From Photorhabdus australis DSM 17609 (GTDB lineage: Bacteria; Pseudomonadota; Gammaproteobacteria; Enterobacterales; Enterobacteriaceae), in assembly GCF_000711895.1 (NCBI RefSeq), contig NZ_JONO01000029.1, forward strand, positions 1 through 64,000: a DNA stretch of 64,000 bases, given 5' to 3'. The position numbers were made by a program, and so were the translations under genes. The first letter of the stretch is position 1. Each line of letters opens with the position of its first letter. This document shows positions 8,587 to 18,137 of this stretch, in pieces. The notes beneath the pieces were generated by a model. It searched no databases and was not told the DNA's origin. It saw only the letters and a program-made list of their open reading frames with translations.

Positions 8587-8684
8587 GAATACCTCTTTAA
8601 TAACTGCTATCTACCTGATTTTAGGTGGTGATCAGAACATAGTATTGGCATAATCTCCATCTATTTTATTAAAAGAGACAGTTT

Positions 8685-10595
8685 GTGTCAGACGATTTTG
8701 CGAAAAACGGCGCGCTTGCTAAAGCAATAAAAGGTTTTAAACCTCGTAATGCCCAAAGAGAAATGGCGGCTGCTATTGAGTGTGTAATTAAAAACCATCA
8801 GCAACTGGTGGTAGAAGCGGGCACAGGGACAGGTAAGACATTTGCTTATCTGGTCCCCGCATTACGTTCTGGGCAGAAAGTGATTATTTCCACTGGCTCC
8901 AAGGCACTACAGGATCAGCTTTATAATCGTGATTTGCCGACTGTTGTTGAAGCGATTAATTTCACGGGTAAACTGGCGTTGTTAAAAGGCCGCTCAAATT
9001 ATCTTTGCTTGGAGCGATTGGAACAACACTCTTTTGGTGGTGGTCAATTGGAAGCGGAAGTTCTGGCAGATATTGTTCGATTGAGAAGCTGGTCTTCACA
9101 AACTGAAGAGGGGGATATCAGCACTTGTCATCAGATAGCGGAAGATAGTCAGGTTTGGCCGTTAGTAACCAGTACTAACGATAATTGTCTTGGCAGTGAT
9201 TGTCCGCGTTATCAGGAATGCTTTGTTCTGAAAGCTCGTCGTCGGGCCATGGATGCGGATATCATCGTTGTCAACCACCATCTATTTATGGCGGATATGG
9301 TGGTAAAAGAAACGGGATTCGGTGAGTTAATCCCGCAAGCAGAAATTAAGATATTTGATGAAGCGCATCAAATCCCCGATATTGCTAGTCAATATTTTGG
9401 TCAGCAATTAAGTAGCCGGCAACTGATGGATCTATCCAGAGACATTATTATGGCGTATCACACGGAAGTCCGGGATCAGGCTCAGCTAAAAAAGAGCGCG
9501 GATCGTCTGAGTCAGAGTACACAGGATTTTCGGCTGGTATTAGGGGAGAATGGTTATCGTGGCAATTTGCGAGAGTTGTTGCAAAATTCACATGTACAAC
9601 GGGCGCTCGTATTACTTGATGATGCACTTGAGCTTTGTTATGACGTGATGAAGTTATCTTTAGGGCGTTCAATTATGTTGGATGCTGCATTTGAAAGGGC
9701 GACAGTTTATCGTAATCGTCTTAAACGTTTGAAAGATGTGACTATCCCTGATTACAGTTATTGGTTTGAAAGTTATGGTCGTCATTTTCTTCTGGCGCTG
9801 ACACCTCTGTCCGTCTCCGACAAATTCAGCGAAATTATTCATGAACAATCCGGTTGTTGGGTTTTTACGTCAGCCACATTATCTGTTAACGAACAGCTTT
9901 CACATTTCACAGAACGGCTTGGGTTAAAACAAGCAAAAACTTTATTATTACCGAGTCCATTTGATTATCAGAGTCAGACATTACTTTGTGTTCCTCGTCA
10001 TTTGCCGTCCCCGAATCAGGCTGGTGGTGCAAAATGGTTGGCGAAGATGCTTAAGCCGCTGATTGAAGCTAATAAAGGCCGTTGTTTCTTTTTATGCACT
10101 TCACACCAGATGATGCGCAGTTTGGCTGAAGAGTTTCGTGCTAGCATGACATTGCCGGTTTTAGTTCAGGGCGAAACGAATAAAAGTCAGCTACTTTCGC
10201 AGTTTATTTCTACCGGCAATGCGTTATTAGTGGCAACCAGCAGTTTTTGGGAAGGTGTAGATGTGCGGGGTGATGCGCTTTCCTGTGTCATTATCGATAA
10301 GTTGCCATTTACGGCGCCGGATGATCCATTATTAAAAGCGCGTATTGAAGATTGTCAGCTTAAAGGTGGTGATGCATTTAATGAAGTTCAGTTGCCAGAT
10401 GCGGTTATCAGCCTAAAACAAGGTGTCGGGCGGCTTATTCGTGATGTTGATGATTATGGTGTGGTTGTGATTTGTGATAACCGCTTGGTAATGCGTCCAT
10501 ATGGTGAAGTGTTTCTTAATAGTTTACCCCCTTCGCCACGAACTCGTGATTTAACAAAAGCCGTTGCTTTCCTTGAGGCTCGGCAATCTTCTTGA
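8685..10595 (+). CDS. yoaA: DinG-family iron-sulfur DNA helicase YoaA
   Basis: A 636-residue XPD/DinG-type superfamily 2 helicase. Walker A is EAGTGTGKT (about residue 45); four Cys for an Fe-S cluster lie between motifs I and II (C around 108, then CLGSDCPRYQEC); the Walker B box is DEAH; motif VI is QGVGRLIR near the C-terminus. YoaA acts in DNA repair and is known to interact with the polymerase clamp-loader subunit HolC in E. coli. The start is GTG at 8685, with AAAAGAGA in front. The gene is alone on its strand, divergent from yoaB. Confidence 0.92.
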   Translation: MSDDFAKNGALAKAIKGFKPRNAQREMAAAIECVIKNHQQLVVEAGTGTGKTFAYLVPALRSGQKVIISTGSKALQDQLYNRDLPTVVEAINFTGKLALLKGRSNYLCLERLEQHSFGGGQLEAEVLADIVRLRSWSSQTEEGDISTCHQIAEDSQVWPLVTSTNDNCLGSDCPRYQECFVLKARRRAMDADIIVVNHHLFMADMVVKETGFGELIPQAEIKIFDEAHQIPDIASQYFGQQLSSRQLMDLSRDIIMAYHTEVRDQAQLKKSADRLSQSTQDFRLVLGENGYRGNLRELLQNSHVQRALVLLDDALELCYDVMKLSLGRSIMLDAAFERATVYRNRLKRLKDVTIPDYSYWFESYGRHFLLALTPLSVSDKFSEIIHEQSGCWVFTSATLSVNEQLSHFTERLGLKQAKTLLLPSPFDYQSQTLLCVPRHLPSPNQAGGAKWLAKMLKPLIEANKGRCFFLCTSHQMMRSLAEEFRASMTLPVLVQGETNKSQLLSQFISTGNALLVATSSFWEGVDVRGDALSCVIIDKLPFTAPDDPLLKARIEDCQLKGGDAFNEVQLPDAVISLKQGVGRLIRDVDDYGVVVICDNRLVMRPYGEVFLNSLPPSPRTRDLTKAVAFLEARQSS

Positions 10596-10661
10596 ATCAA
10601 AGAGGAAAAAGATAGGTTAATTGAAAAGGGGCATTTTTCAGAGGTGATTAAATATGGTTAA

Positions 10662-10808
10662 AAGTATCGTAGTGAGGCATTTGCTGCAATTCACGAAACG
10701 ATGGAGGCATTGAGTGAAATAGGGAGTGTCAATAAGCAAACTATGCGTGAGTTTGATGCCGCCTGTTTGACTCCCATAGAATCATTATCTCCAGAGGAAA
10801 TACATTAA
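10662..10808 (+). pseudogene. Remnant of a HigA/XRE-type antitoxin gene
   Basis: A frame without a start codon reads YRSEAFAAIHETMEALSEIG, then TMREFDAACLTPIESLSPEE, then a stop. This is the N-terminal part of the HigA-like antitoxin family, whose members carry a near-identical FDEACLTPV-E-SPE segment ahead of their DNA-binding domain. The expected initiation region is interrupted by an in-frame TAA just upstream and the helix-turn-helix domain is missing. No toxin gene is adjacent. The gene is dead. Confidence 0.6.
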
Positions 10809-10864
10809 CCGGATTTCAAGCTTAAAAAAATAAAGGATTTTAACCGAAGTAATAAAGGTCTTGC

Positions 10865-11473
10865 ATGAAAAAGAAGATAGTTACAGGGGTAGTTGTTATC
10901 GGCTTATTATGTTGTTTGGCTTTTTCGGTAACAACAAAAACTAATCTAAATCCAGCACATCAAGTAGGTGATGCCATTGATAACTATAAGAATGTTGTAG
11001 TCTATTATAATGGTGGGGTTGATACGTCATTGGGGCGTAATTTGTCGGAAGATGGTTATAATTTGGGAATAAAATATCAGTGTGTTGAATTCATAAAACG
11101 TTTTTATTTTCAGTTTTATCACCATAAAATGCCAGATACTTATGGGCATGCAAAAGACTTTTTTGATCATTCTGTTGCTGATGGTGGAATAAATAAAAAA
11201 CGGGCATTGTTACAATTCACCAATGGCAGTATTTCGGCACCAGAAACAGGCGATATTATTGTTTTTGCCCCAACATTATTTAATCGCTATGGTCATGTTG
11301 CGATTATTTCTGTCGTTGAGCCAACGTCAATTGAAATTGTTCAGCAAAATCCGGGGCCATTTAGTTCATCACGTGAACGTTTCGAACTGCAACAAACCGA
11401 GGGGATGTGGAGAGTGAAAAATCAGCGGGTATATGGTTGGTTAAGAATGCTAAATGAGAGAGAAAAAAAATAG
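10865..11473 (+). CDS. Secreted or membrane-anchored CHAP-domain protein
   Basis: A 202-residue protein with an N-terminal signal or anchor (hydrophobic residues 5-24, VTGVVVIGLLCCLAFSV). The mature part has a CHAP-type cysteine-peptidase/amidase layout: KYQCVEFIKRFYF with the nucleophile Cys (about residue 76), DIIVFAP and GHVAIIS with the catalytic His (about 149), then VQQNPGPFS. CHAP enzymes cleave peptidoglycan cross-links or glutathionylspermidine-type amides. No immunity or holin gene is next to it. Family and fold are fairly sure; the substrate is unknown. Confidence 0.75.
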   Translation: MKKKIVTGVVVIGLLCCLAFSVTTKTNLNPAHQVGDAIDNYKNVVVYYNGGVDTSLGRNLSEDGYNLGIKYQCVEFIKRFYFQFYHHKMPDTYGHAKDFFDHSVADGGINKKRALLQFTNGSISAPETGDIIVFAPTLFNRYGHVAIISVVEPTSIEIVQQNPGPFSSSRERFELQQTEGMWRVKNQRVYGWLRMLNEREKK

Positions 11474-11632
11474 AAGCGAAAAGTATTGTTTAGATAGGTT
11501 AAGACATCACAGAACGGAAATCCGGTTTATTATCTATCTGTGATAATCTCCGGTGGCGATTTGGATAAAATAGACAAAGTTATGATAAGATAGCGCCTTA
11601 TTTCGAATTATATTGCTTGCCGAGGTTAAGGC

Positions 11633-12328
11633 ATGTCCACACGAATTCTGGCTATTGATACTGCAACGGAAGCCTGTTCAGTTGCTCTTTGGAATGATGG
11701 TGCCGTTTTGGCACAGTTTGAAATTTCTCCACGTGAACACACACAACGTATTTTACCCATGGTTCAATCTGTTCTGACAGAAGCCGGTATCAGTTTACAG
11801 CAACTCGATGCCCTGGCATTTGGCCGTGGGCCGGGTAGCTTTACGGGTGTACGTATTGGTGTTGGTATTGCTCAGGGGTTGGCTTTGGGAGCTGAATTGC
11901 CAGTCATTGGTGTTTCAACGCTCAATACAATGGCGCAAGGTGTTTTTCGCCTGACAGGATCAACTCAGGTATTAACGGCTATTGATGCTCGAATGGGAGA
12001 AATTTATTGGGGACAATATGTTCGTAATCAGAAGGGTGAATGGCAGGGAAATGAAACTGAAGCAGTGATGAAACCGGAACGGATACAGGAGATCATGGCT
12101 TCATTGAATGGCGCTTGGGTAGTGGCGGGTACTGGCTGGCAGGCTTATCCTCAATTGAGGACAAGTCATTTAACGCTGAGTGATAGTGATATTACATTAC
12201 CCCATGCTGAAGATATGTTACCTCTGGCTGTACAGATGTGGCAAAACGGCGAGATGAAGGCTGTAGAACATGCAGAACCAGTGTACTTACGTAATGAAGT
12301 TACCTGGAAAAAATTACCGGGCCGTTAA
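11633..12328 (+). CDS. tsaB: tRNA threonylcarbamoyladenosine biosynthesis protein TsaB
   Basis: A 231-residue protein beginning with the ASKHA-fold nucleotide-binding motif [16 protein letters not shown] and containing [14 protein letters not shown], both diagnostic of TsaB (YeaZ). With TsaD and TsaE it transfers the threonylcarbamoyl group to A37 of ANN-decoding tRNAs, an essential cytosolic modification. It is followed by a Slp-family lipoprotein gene, the same order as yeaZ-yeaY in E. coli. A GAGG-type site precedes the ATG. Confidence 0.95.
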   Translation: MSTRILAIDTATEACSVALWNDGAVLAQFEISPREHTQRILPMVQSVLTEAGISLQQLDALAFGRGPGSFTGVRIGVGIAQGLALGAELPVIGVSTLNTMAQGVFRLTGSTQVLTAIDARMGEIYWGQYVRNQKGEWQGNETEAVMKPERIQEIMASLNGAWVVAGTGWQAYPQLRTSHLTLSDSDITLPHAEDMLPLAVQMWQNGEMKAVEHAEPVYLRNEVTWKKLPGR

Positions 12329-12422
12329 GCATTGATTGATGAAACTTGTAGTAAAACAAAGTATCAAATAGATAAAGTTATTTTAAACATATTATTGGGT
12401 CAACTTTCAGGAGAAGGTGGTT

Positions 12423-13004
12423 ATGTTAAAAGTAATAAACTGCCGGACGAGTATTCAAGTGCTGATCGTATTAGCTGTTGTTATGCTCACAGGTTGTATC
12501 TCCGTTCCTGATTCAGTAAAAGGGACGTCACCATCGCCAGTGCAAGATCTGCTTTCTGTTAAGAATGCACCTGAGTTGTTTATCGGTCAGGAAGGGCGAT
12601 TTGGCGGTAAGGTACTTGATGTAGTGAATGAAAATCATCGTACTCGTCTGGAAATATCATCCTTGCCATTAGCATCAGATGCCAGTCCAGAACTGAATGA
12701 GCCTTCTATCGGTCGAATCTATGCTTATGTTAATAGTTTTCTTGAGCCTAACGATTTTAAAGGAAATTATGTCACTGTTGTTGGCCCGATAATGGGCCTG
12801 GAAAAGGGCAAAATTGGTCAGGCGGATCACTCTTATGTTGTGATTAATGCAACGGGCTATCAACGTTGGAGGAGCGTTCAGCGGGTATTGATGCCTTATG
12901 GTCCGGGGTCCTGGAATTATTATGGTTCTCCATATTATTCAGGTTGGGGATGGAATTGGTATTATCCTGACCCAGCATCTATTGAAACTATTTTGACCAA
13001 GTGA
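12423..13004 (+). CDS. yeaY: Slp-family outer-membrane lipoprotein YeaY
   Basis: A 193-residue lipoprotein with signal sequence and lipobox LTGC (Cys about residue 25). The central part matches the Slp domain (IGQEGRFGGKVLDV, YVTVVGPIMGLEKGKIG); the C-terminus is rich in Tyr, Trp and Gly. Slp proteins are starvation- or stress-induced outer-membrane lipoproteins with poorly defined function. A GTG lies two codons upstream, but the ATG at 12423 is better placed after GGAGAAGG. It lies behind tsaB as in other enterics. Confidence 0.88.
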   Translation: MLKVINCRTSIQVLIVLAVVMLTGCISVPDSVKGTSPSPVQDLLSVKNAPELFIGQEGRFGGKVLDVVNENHRTRLEISSLPLASDASPELNEPSIGRIYAYVNSFLEPNDFKGNYVTVVGPIMGLEKGKIGQADHSYVVINATGYQRWRSVQRVLMPYGPGSWNYYGSPYYSGWGWNWYYPDPASIETILTK

Positions 13005-13089
13005 ACTAATTCCAATAACCGAAACTGCTTAGTACCATAATCTAATTTTTTGTTGTAACCGCCGCATTTATGTGGCGGAATCCATATTA

Positions 13090-13614
13090 CTATTTATGTG
13101 GTTGTATTGTTAACTTCATTGCAATCCTTATACCTAAGCCAATGATTGCTTCCTCAACCAAAATTTTCCGTAATTCATGCGGAATATTATCCGATTCTAG
13201 TACTACAAAGCCAAATTTGTCATATAATCTCCGACTTGGTGTAAAATCGCGGAAAGTTGTGAGATAAAGCGCTGTTTTGTTACGTTGTTTTAATTTTTCG
13301 ATGATTAAATTAAGAAGAGCACTGGCAATGCCTTTACCATTATATTCCGGTAGTACATCAATCTCAGCTAACAGAGTTAATTGATTTAAAGAACGGATTA
13401 GCGCGAATCCGACTAAGTTTTGATCACTCTCTGCAACCCAAAGCCGTTGTTCTTGGATGCTTGATTCAATTTCACACACAGGCAGGGTTTGACTACAGAG
13501 TGCTTTTGGCAGTAGTTCATCAGGAAAAAGAGAAGCAGCTTGCAGTTCTATATCGCTGATAGCAGCACTATCTTCATCGTTTGCCACTCTGATCGTAATG
13601 TTATTCATAATCAT
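13090..13614 (-). CDS. GNAT-family N-acetyltransferase
   Basis: A 174-residue GNAT acetyltransferase: N-terminal IRVANDEDSAAISDIE, the acetyl-CoA-binding motif as EIDVLPEYNGKGIASALLN (pyrophosphate loop NGKGIASAL, about 93-101), and a C-terminal RLYDKFGFV motif. It transfers an acetyl group from acetyl-CoA to an amine; the acceptor cannot be told from sequence. The gene is single and converges on yeaY. The ribosome-binding site is weak; the start could also be the ATG two codons downstream. Confidence 0.85.
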   Translation of the reverse strand: MIMNNITIRVANDEDSAAISDIELQAASLFPDELLPKALCSQTLPVCEIESSIQEQRLWVAESDQNLVGFALIRSLNQLTLLAEIDVLPEYNGKGIASALLNLIIEKLKQRNKTALYLTTFRDFTPSRRLYDKFGFVVLESDNIPHELRKILVEEAIIGLGIRIAMKLTIQPHK

Positions 13615-13832
13615 TTTTCATTATTTTTGGTTTTTTAATAATGTATTGGAATAGATGAAAGCAATAAATGCTATTCTAAAAATGCTATCTTAAGCGAAAA
13701 TGTATCGGTTAATGTGTAATCAATAGCTACCAGATTAAATATTAACTATAGCAATAATATACTGATAATTAAAAATAATTTATAGACTACACAATTCTCT
13801 TTGTTTTTATGTGTAAGGATTAACATGAAATT

Positions 13833-13848
13833 AGTGATGTGTATCTCA
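13833..13848. promoter_or_regulatory. Putative CRP site upstream of fadD
   Basis: AGTGA-TGTGTA-TCTCA resembles the CRP consensus TGTGA-N6-TCACA with two mismatches and lies about 120 bases before the fadD start. Catabolite control of fadD is known in E. coli. The rest of the 350-base region between the GNAT gene and fadD is AT-rich with no gene. Confidence 0.35.
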
Positions 13849-13871
13849 ACCTGAGCAATGTTTCTTTTTTA

Positions 13872-13888
13872 AACTGGTATGCTGAGTT
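13872..13888. promoter_or_regulatory. Putative FadR operator upstream of fadD
   Basis: AACTGGTATGCTGAGTT closely resembles known FadR operators (core CTGGT...), including the one upstream of fadD in E. coli. It lies 78 bases before the start. FadR represses fadD in the absence of long-chain acyl-CoA. Confidence 0.55.
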
Positions 13889-13966
13889 AATAATTTGTTA
13901 AAACAAAGCGTGCGTTATTTATTAGGCGAGTGATAACATAGCAATTAAAATTTCAGGAGTATTACC

Positions 13967-15655
13967 TTGGAGAAAGTCTGGCTAAAACATTATCCGGCAG
14001 ATATCCCTGTGGAAATTGACCCGGATCGTTATGCATCATTGGTTGAAATGTTCGAAAATGCCGTAGCGCACTATGCAGATCAACCTGCGTATATAAATAT
14101 GGGTGAGGTTATGACCTTCCGTAAGTTGGAGGAGCGTAGCCGGGCATTTGCTGCTTATTTGCAAAATGGTTTGGGATTAAGCAAAGGGGATCGTATTGCA
14201 CTGATGATGCCAAACTTGTTGCAATACCCTGTTGCTTTGTTTGGTTCTTTGCGCGCAGGTTTGATTGTCGTAAACGTTAACCCTTTGTATACGCCACGCG
14301 AACTTGAACATCAGCTTAATGACAGCGGCGCTTCAGCCATTGTGATCGTTTCTAACTTTGCTCATACGCTGGAAAAGATTGTTTTTAATACCAGAGTTAA
14401 GCATGTTATTTTGACGCGCATGGGTGATCAGCTATCTCGTCCTAAAGGCACATTGGTTGATTTTGCTGTGAAATATATCAAACGGTTGGTGCCAAAATAT
14501 CATCTGCCTGATGCCATTTCATTTCGTTGTGCGATACATAAAGGCTATCGCATGCAGTATGTGAAACCGGATATTAACGGTGATGATTTGGCCTTCCTAC
14601 AATATACTGGCGGTACTACTGGCGTTGCTAAGGGGGCGATGCTGAGTCATCGTAATATGCTAGCGAATCTTGAGCAGGCAAAAGCGGTTTATTCTCCATT
14701 ACTAAGGGTAGGTCAGGAGCTAATAGTTACTGCGCTACCGCTTTATCATATATTTGCGTTAATGGTGAACTGTTTGTTACTTATTTACGTGGGTGGATGT
14801 AATCTTCTGATCACTAACCCGCGTGATATTACAGGAACAGCTAAAGAATTGAGTCGTTATCCGTTCACTTCAGTGACTGGAGTGAATACGTTGTTTAACG
14901 CCTGGTTAAATAATGAAGAATTTAAGAAGCTTGATTTTTCCGCATTGCGTCTTGTTGTTGGTGGTGGCATGCCAGTTCAGAAAACAGTTGCTGAGAAGTG
15001 GGCTAAGGTGACTGGAAGAACGCTTCTTGAGGGGTATGGTTTGACAGAGTGTTCACCATTGGTTTCCTGTAATCCTTATAACGTGAAAAATTACACTGGT
15101 AGTATAGGTTTTCCTGTGTCTTCAACGGAAATTAAGCTTACCGATGATGATGGTAATGAGGTACCAGTAGGCCAGCAGGGGGAACTGTGGGTTCGTGGCC
15201 CACAGGTTATGATGGGTTATTGGAATCGCCCTGATGCGACAGAAGAAGTATTGAAAGATGGCTGGGTAGCGACGGGTGATATTGCGAATATTAATGAACA
15301 AGGTTTTATTCATATCGTAGATCGTAAGAAAGATATGATTTTGGTTTCTGGTTTCAATGTGTACCCTAATGAAGTTGAAGATGTTGTATCAGCTCACCCG
15401 AAAGTGCTAGAGTCAGCAGCAATAGGTGTACCAAGTGAAAGCTCTGGTGAAACCGTTAAAGTGTTTGTGGTTCGGAGAGATTCCAGTTTAACCGAGGATG
15501 AGCTTAAAACGCATTGTCGTCGTTATCTGACAGGTTATAAAGTACCTAAAATCATTGAGTTCCGGGATGAATTACCTAAATCTAATGTAGGTAAAATTCT
15601 TCGAAGGGAACTGCGAGGTGAAGAGGAAAAAGTAAGGAATGCAGTTGTAGCCTGA
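13967..15655 (+). CDS. fadD: Long-chain fatty-acid CoA ligase FadD
   Basis: A 562-residue acyl-CoA synthetase, normal length. It activates long-chain fatty acids with ATP and CoA at the inner membrane, coupling uptake to beta-oxidation. Visible motifs: the P-loop [12 protein letters not shown] (about 213-224), GYGLTECSP, and the FACS signature around DGWVATGD...IVDRKKDMI. The start is TTG (13967), with AGGAG in front; E. coli fadD also uses TTG. The C-terminal catalytic-Lys region [13 protein letters not shown] is intact. FadR and CRP-like sites lie upstream; rnd follows behind a strong hairpin. Confidence 0.96.
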   Translation: MEKVWLKHYPADIPVEIDPDRYASLVEMFENAVAHYADQPAYINMGEVMTFRKLEERSRAFAAYLQNGLGLSKGDRIALMMPNLLQYPVALFGSLRAGLIVVNVNPLYTPRELEHQLNDSGASAIVIVSNFAHTLEKIVFNTRVKHVILTRMGDQLSRPKGTLVDFAVKYIKRLVPKYHLPDAISFRCAIHKGYRMQYVKPDINGDDLAFLQYTGGTTGVAKGAMLSHRNMLANLEQAKAVYSPLLRVGQELIVTALPLYHIFALMVNCLLLIYVGGCNLLITNPRDITGTAKELSRYPFTSVTGVNTLFNAWLNNEEFKKLDFSALRLVVGGGMPVQKTVAEKWAKVTGRTLLEGYGLTECSPLVSCNPYNVKNYTGSIGFPVSSTEIKLTDDDGNEVPVGQQGELWVRGPQVMMGYWNRPDATEEVLKDGWVATGDIANINEQGFIHIVDRKKDMILVSGFNVYPNEVEDVVSAHPKVLESAAIGVPSESSGETVKVFVVRRDSSLTEDELKTHCRRYLTGYKVPKIIEFRDELPKSNVGKILRRELRGEEEKVRNAVVA

Positions 15656-15674
15656 CCCTTTTCATAATACTTAT

Positions 15675-15714
15675 AAGCACGACAACGCCGGATGAAACCG
15701 GCGTTGTCGTGCTT
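15675..15714. terminator. Perfect 17-bp hairpin between fadD and rnd
   Basis: Arms 15675-15691 and 15698-15714 (AAGCACGACAACGCCGG and its exact complement) enclose a 6-base loop ATGAAA. The stem is GC-rich and very stable. Only a weak T-rich stretch (CTTGTTCC) follows, so it may terminate partly or act as an RNA stabiliser. It ends 29 bases before the rnd start. Confidence 0.65.
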
Positions 15715-15743
15715 GTTCCATGAATGGCTAAGAGAACTATGTT

Positions 15744-16871
15744 TTGAATTATCAGTTGATCACCACAGATGCTCAGTTGCAACAAGTTTGCGAAAGAGCG
15801 AAAGAATACGCAAAAATAGCATTGGATACTGAATTTGTACGCACACGGACGTATTACCCCCAATTAGGTTTGATACAACTGTATGATGGCGAACAACTTT
15901 CTCTGATAGATCCACTGAATATCACTGACTGGCAACCTTTTCGTGAATTAATTACCAATCCTCAGATATTGAAGTTTCTACATGCTGGCAGTGAAGATTT
16001 GGAAGTCTTTCTGAATGCTTTTCAATGTCAGCCAGAACCGATGATTGATACTCAAGTGCTTGCTGCTTTTATCGGGCATCCTCTTTCATGTGGTTTTGCC
16101 GCATTGGTGGCTGAATATATCCATGTCGAACTGGATAAAAGCGAATCTCGTACTGATTGGCTTGCTCGTCCATTAAGTGAAAAGCAGTGCGAATATGCGG
16201 CAGCGGATGTTTACTATCTGCTGCCTTTGGCTGATATTTTGATGGCTGCGACAGGGCAGGCCGGATATATGGAGGCGGCGTTCGGGGAATGTGAACTTAT
16301 CAGTCAACGTCGTAGGGAGATATTAGCCCCGGAATGTGCTTATAAACAGATAAGTAATATTTGTCAATTACGTCCCCAACAGCTTGCATGTTTGAAAAAG
16401 CTGGCGGCATGGCGTTTGAATCAGGCCAGAGAGCGTAATTTGGCTGTGAATTTTGTTATTCGTGAAGAAAACTTGTGGCAGGTAGCGCGTTATATGCCAA
16501 CCTCTTTGGCGGAGTTGGATGCATTGGGGTTGAGTGGACAGGAGATTCGTTGTCATGGACGCCGTTTGTTGGCAATGGTGGCTGAAAGTGAAAATATTCC
16601 AGAAAGCGAGTGTCCTCCTCCAGTGACAAACTTGATTGATCAACCTGGTTATCGCCAGGCGTTTAAGGATATTAAGACACTGATCAGTCAGGTAAGTGAA
16701 CGGCATAAATTTAATTCAGAATTATTGGCGTCTCGTCGTCAGATTAATCAGTTACTCAGTGCTCACTGGAAGTTGAAGCGATTAAATGGCAAACCTGAAT
16801 TGCTCAGTGGGTGGCGAGGCGAATTGCTGGCAGAACCAGTCGCAGAGATTCTGTCGAATTATCCTAATTAA
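15744..16871 (+). CDS. rnd: Ribonuclease D
   Basis: A 375-residue 3'-5' exoribonuclease of the DEDD family that trims tRNA and other small RNA precursors. Exo motifs: LDTEFVRTRTY (DTE, about 27-35), LHAGSEDLEVF, and the C-terminal exo motif AAADVYYLLPL. The HRDC domains occupy the second half (QLRPQQLACLKKLAAWR, about 210 on). The start is TTG at 15744; E. coli rnd also initiates at UUG, which keeps its synthesis low. It is separated from fadD by a strong hairpin. Confidence 0.95.
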   Translation: MNYQLITTDAQLQQVCERAKEYAKIALDTEFVRTRTYYPQLGLIQLYDGEQLSLIDPLNITDWQPFRELITNPQILKFLHAGSEDLEVFLNAFQCQPEPMIDTQVLAAFIGHPLSCGFAALVAEYIHVELDKSESRTDWLARPLSEKQCEYAAADVYYLLPLADILMAATGQAGYMEAAFGECELISQRRREILAPECAYKQISNICQLRPQQLACLKKLAAWRLNQARERNLAVNFVIREENLWQVARYMPTSLAELDALGLSGQEIRCHGRRLLAMVAESENIPESECPPPVTNLIDQPGYRQAFKDIKTLISQVSERHKFNSELLASRRQINQLLSAHWKLKRLNGKPELLSGWRGELLAEPVAEILSNYPN

Positions 16872-16893
16872 CACACATCAGATGAGAGCAATA

Positions 16894-16923
16894 GCTTTAG
16901 CCTGCTCGATATCAGGCTAAAGC
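16894..16923. terminator. Inverted repeat behind rnd
   Basis: GCTTTAGCCTG (16894-16904) and CAGGCTAAAGC (16913-16923) form an 11-bp perfect stem with an 8-base loop. It lies between the convergent ends of rnd and minE. No U-tract is present on either side. Confidence 0.45.
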
Positions 16924-17028
16924 GGATGGGTGGGGTTCTCATTTAGAGTTACCCCATCTCAGGTTGTTACATAATCGACTTGGTTATTTTGATAACGGCT
17001 AATGATAAAACAACCTTATTCACCCACG

Positions 17029-17298
17029 TTATTTCTGAACTTCTTCTGCCTCAGGTAATGTTATATTAAGCTCCAGCACGGAGATGTCATCACCTTTCTG
17101 TTCAAATTGCACAGAGAGCATTTCAGGATCTACTTGTATATATTTACAAATTACAGCCAGGATATCCCTTTTCATATCAGGCAGATAGGCTGGTTCAGAA
17201 TCACCACGGCGACGCTCTGCTACGATAATTTGCAGCCGCTCCTTAGCGATGTTTGCTGTCGTCTTTTTCCTCGACAGAAAGAAATCTAGTAAAGCCAT
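17029..17298 (-). CDS. minE: Cell division topological specificity factor MinE
   Basis: An 89-residue protein of normal length. The N-terminal [12 protein letters not shown] is the membrane-targeting and MinD-contact segment; the C-terminal part is the topological specificity domain (about 35-89, with [15 protein letters not shown]). MinE stimulates the MinD ATPase and drives pole-to-pole oscillation, which keeps the division inhibitor away from mid-cell. It is the last gene of the minCDE operon, 3 bases behind minD. Confidence 0.96.
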   Translation of the reverse strand: MALLDFFLSRKKTTANIAKERLQIIVAERRRGDSEPAYLPDMKRDILAVICKYIQVDPEMLSVQFEQKGDDISVLELNITLPEAEEVQK

Positions 17299-17301
17299 GT
17301 T

Positions 17302-18114
17302 TTACCCCCCAAACAGGCGCTTTAAGAAGCTCTTTTTCTCTTCTTCAATGAAACGGAAAGGCCGTTCTTCGCCCAGTAAACGTTCAACAGTATCTGCATA
17401 CGCTTTTCCTGCATCGGATTCCGTATCTAAAATAACAGGCTCTCCTTGGTTGGATGAACGCAACACAGATTGATCTTCAGGAATCACACCAATTAAAGGA
17501 ATGCATAAAATTTCCAGAACGTCTTCCATACTGAGCATATCACCACGGCTTACACGTCCGGGATTATAACGGGTCAGTAGTAGATGCTCTTTAATCGGAT
17601 CTTCACCGCGTTCGGCGCGTCGTGATTTAGAGGCCAAAATGCCTAGAATACGGTCTGAATCGCGTACTGAAGAGACTTCAGGGTTAGTTGTGATGATGGC
17701 TTCATCGGCAAAATAGAGTGCTATTAATGCACCACTTTCGATTCCGGCGGGAGAATCACAGATAATAAAATCAAAACCTTGTTTATCCAGATCGAGTAGA
17801 ACCTGCTCAACGCCTTCGGAAGTGAGAGCGTCTTTATCACGAGTTTGTGATGCGGGCAAGATATAAAGATTTTCTGTACGTTTATCCTTGATTAATGCTT
17901 GATTAAGAGACACATCGCCTTGAATAACGTTTACGAAGTCGTAAACTACGCGGCGCTCACATCCCATAATCAGATCGAGATTACGCAGACCGATATCAAA
18001 ATCGATAACAACGGTTTTTTTACCTCTTTGGGCAAGGCCAGTAGCAATGGCCGCGCTTGAAGTGGTTTTGCCAACGCCACCTTTACCTGATGTAACAACA
18101 ATAATGCGTGCCAT
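17302..18114 (-). CDS. minD: Septum-site-determining ATPase MinD
   Basis: A 270-residue ParA-type ATPase with the deviant Walker A box KGGVGKTTSSAA (residues 10-21), the Walker B-like FDIGLRNLDL and a C-terminal amphipathic membrane-targeting helix (KKSFLKRLFGG). ATP-bound MinD dimers recruit MinC to the membrane and are released by MinE. It lies between minC and minE with short gaps in one operon. Confidence 0.97.
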   Translation of the reverse strand: MARIIVVTSGKGGVGKTTSSAAIATGLAQRGKKTVVIDFDIGLRNLDLIMGCERRVVYDFVNVIQGDVSLNQALIKDKRTENLYILPASQTRDKDALTSEGVEQVLLDLDKQGFDFIICDSPAGIESGALIALYFADEAIITTNPEVSSVRDSDRILGILASKSRRAERGEDPIKEHLLLTRYNPGRVSRGDMLSMEDVLEILCIPLIGVIPEDQSVLRSSNQGEPVILDTESDAGKAYADTVERLLGEERPFRFIEEEKKSFLKRLFGG

Positions 18115-18137
18115 GAAGTAATTCCTTATTAAAAGGG

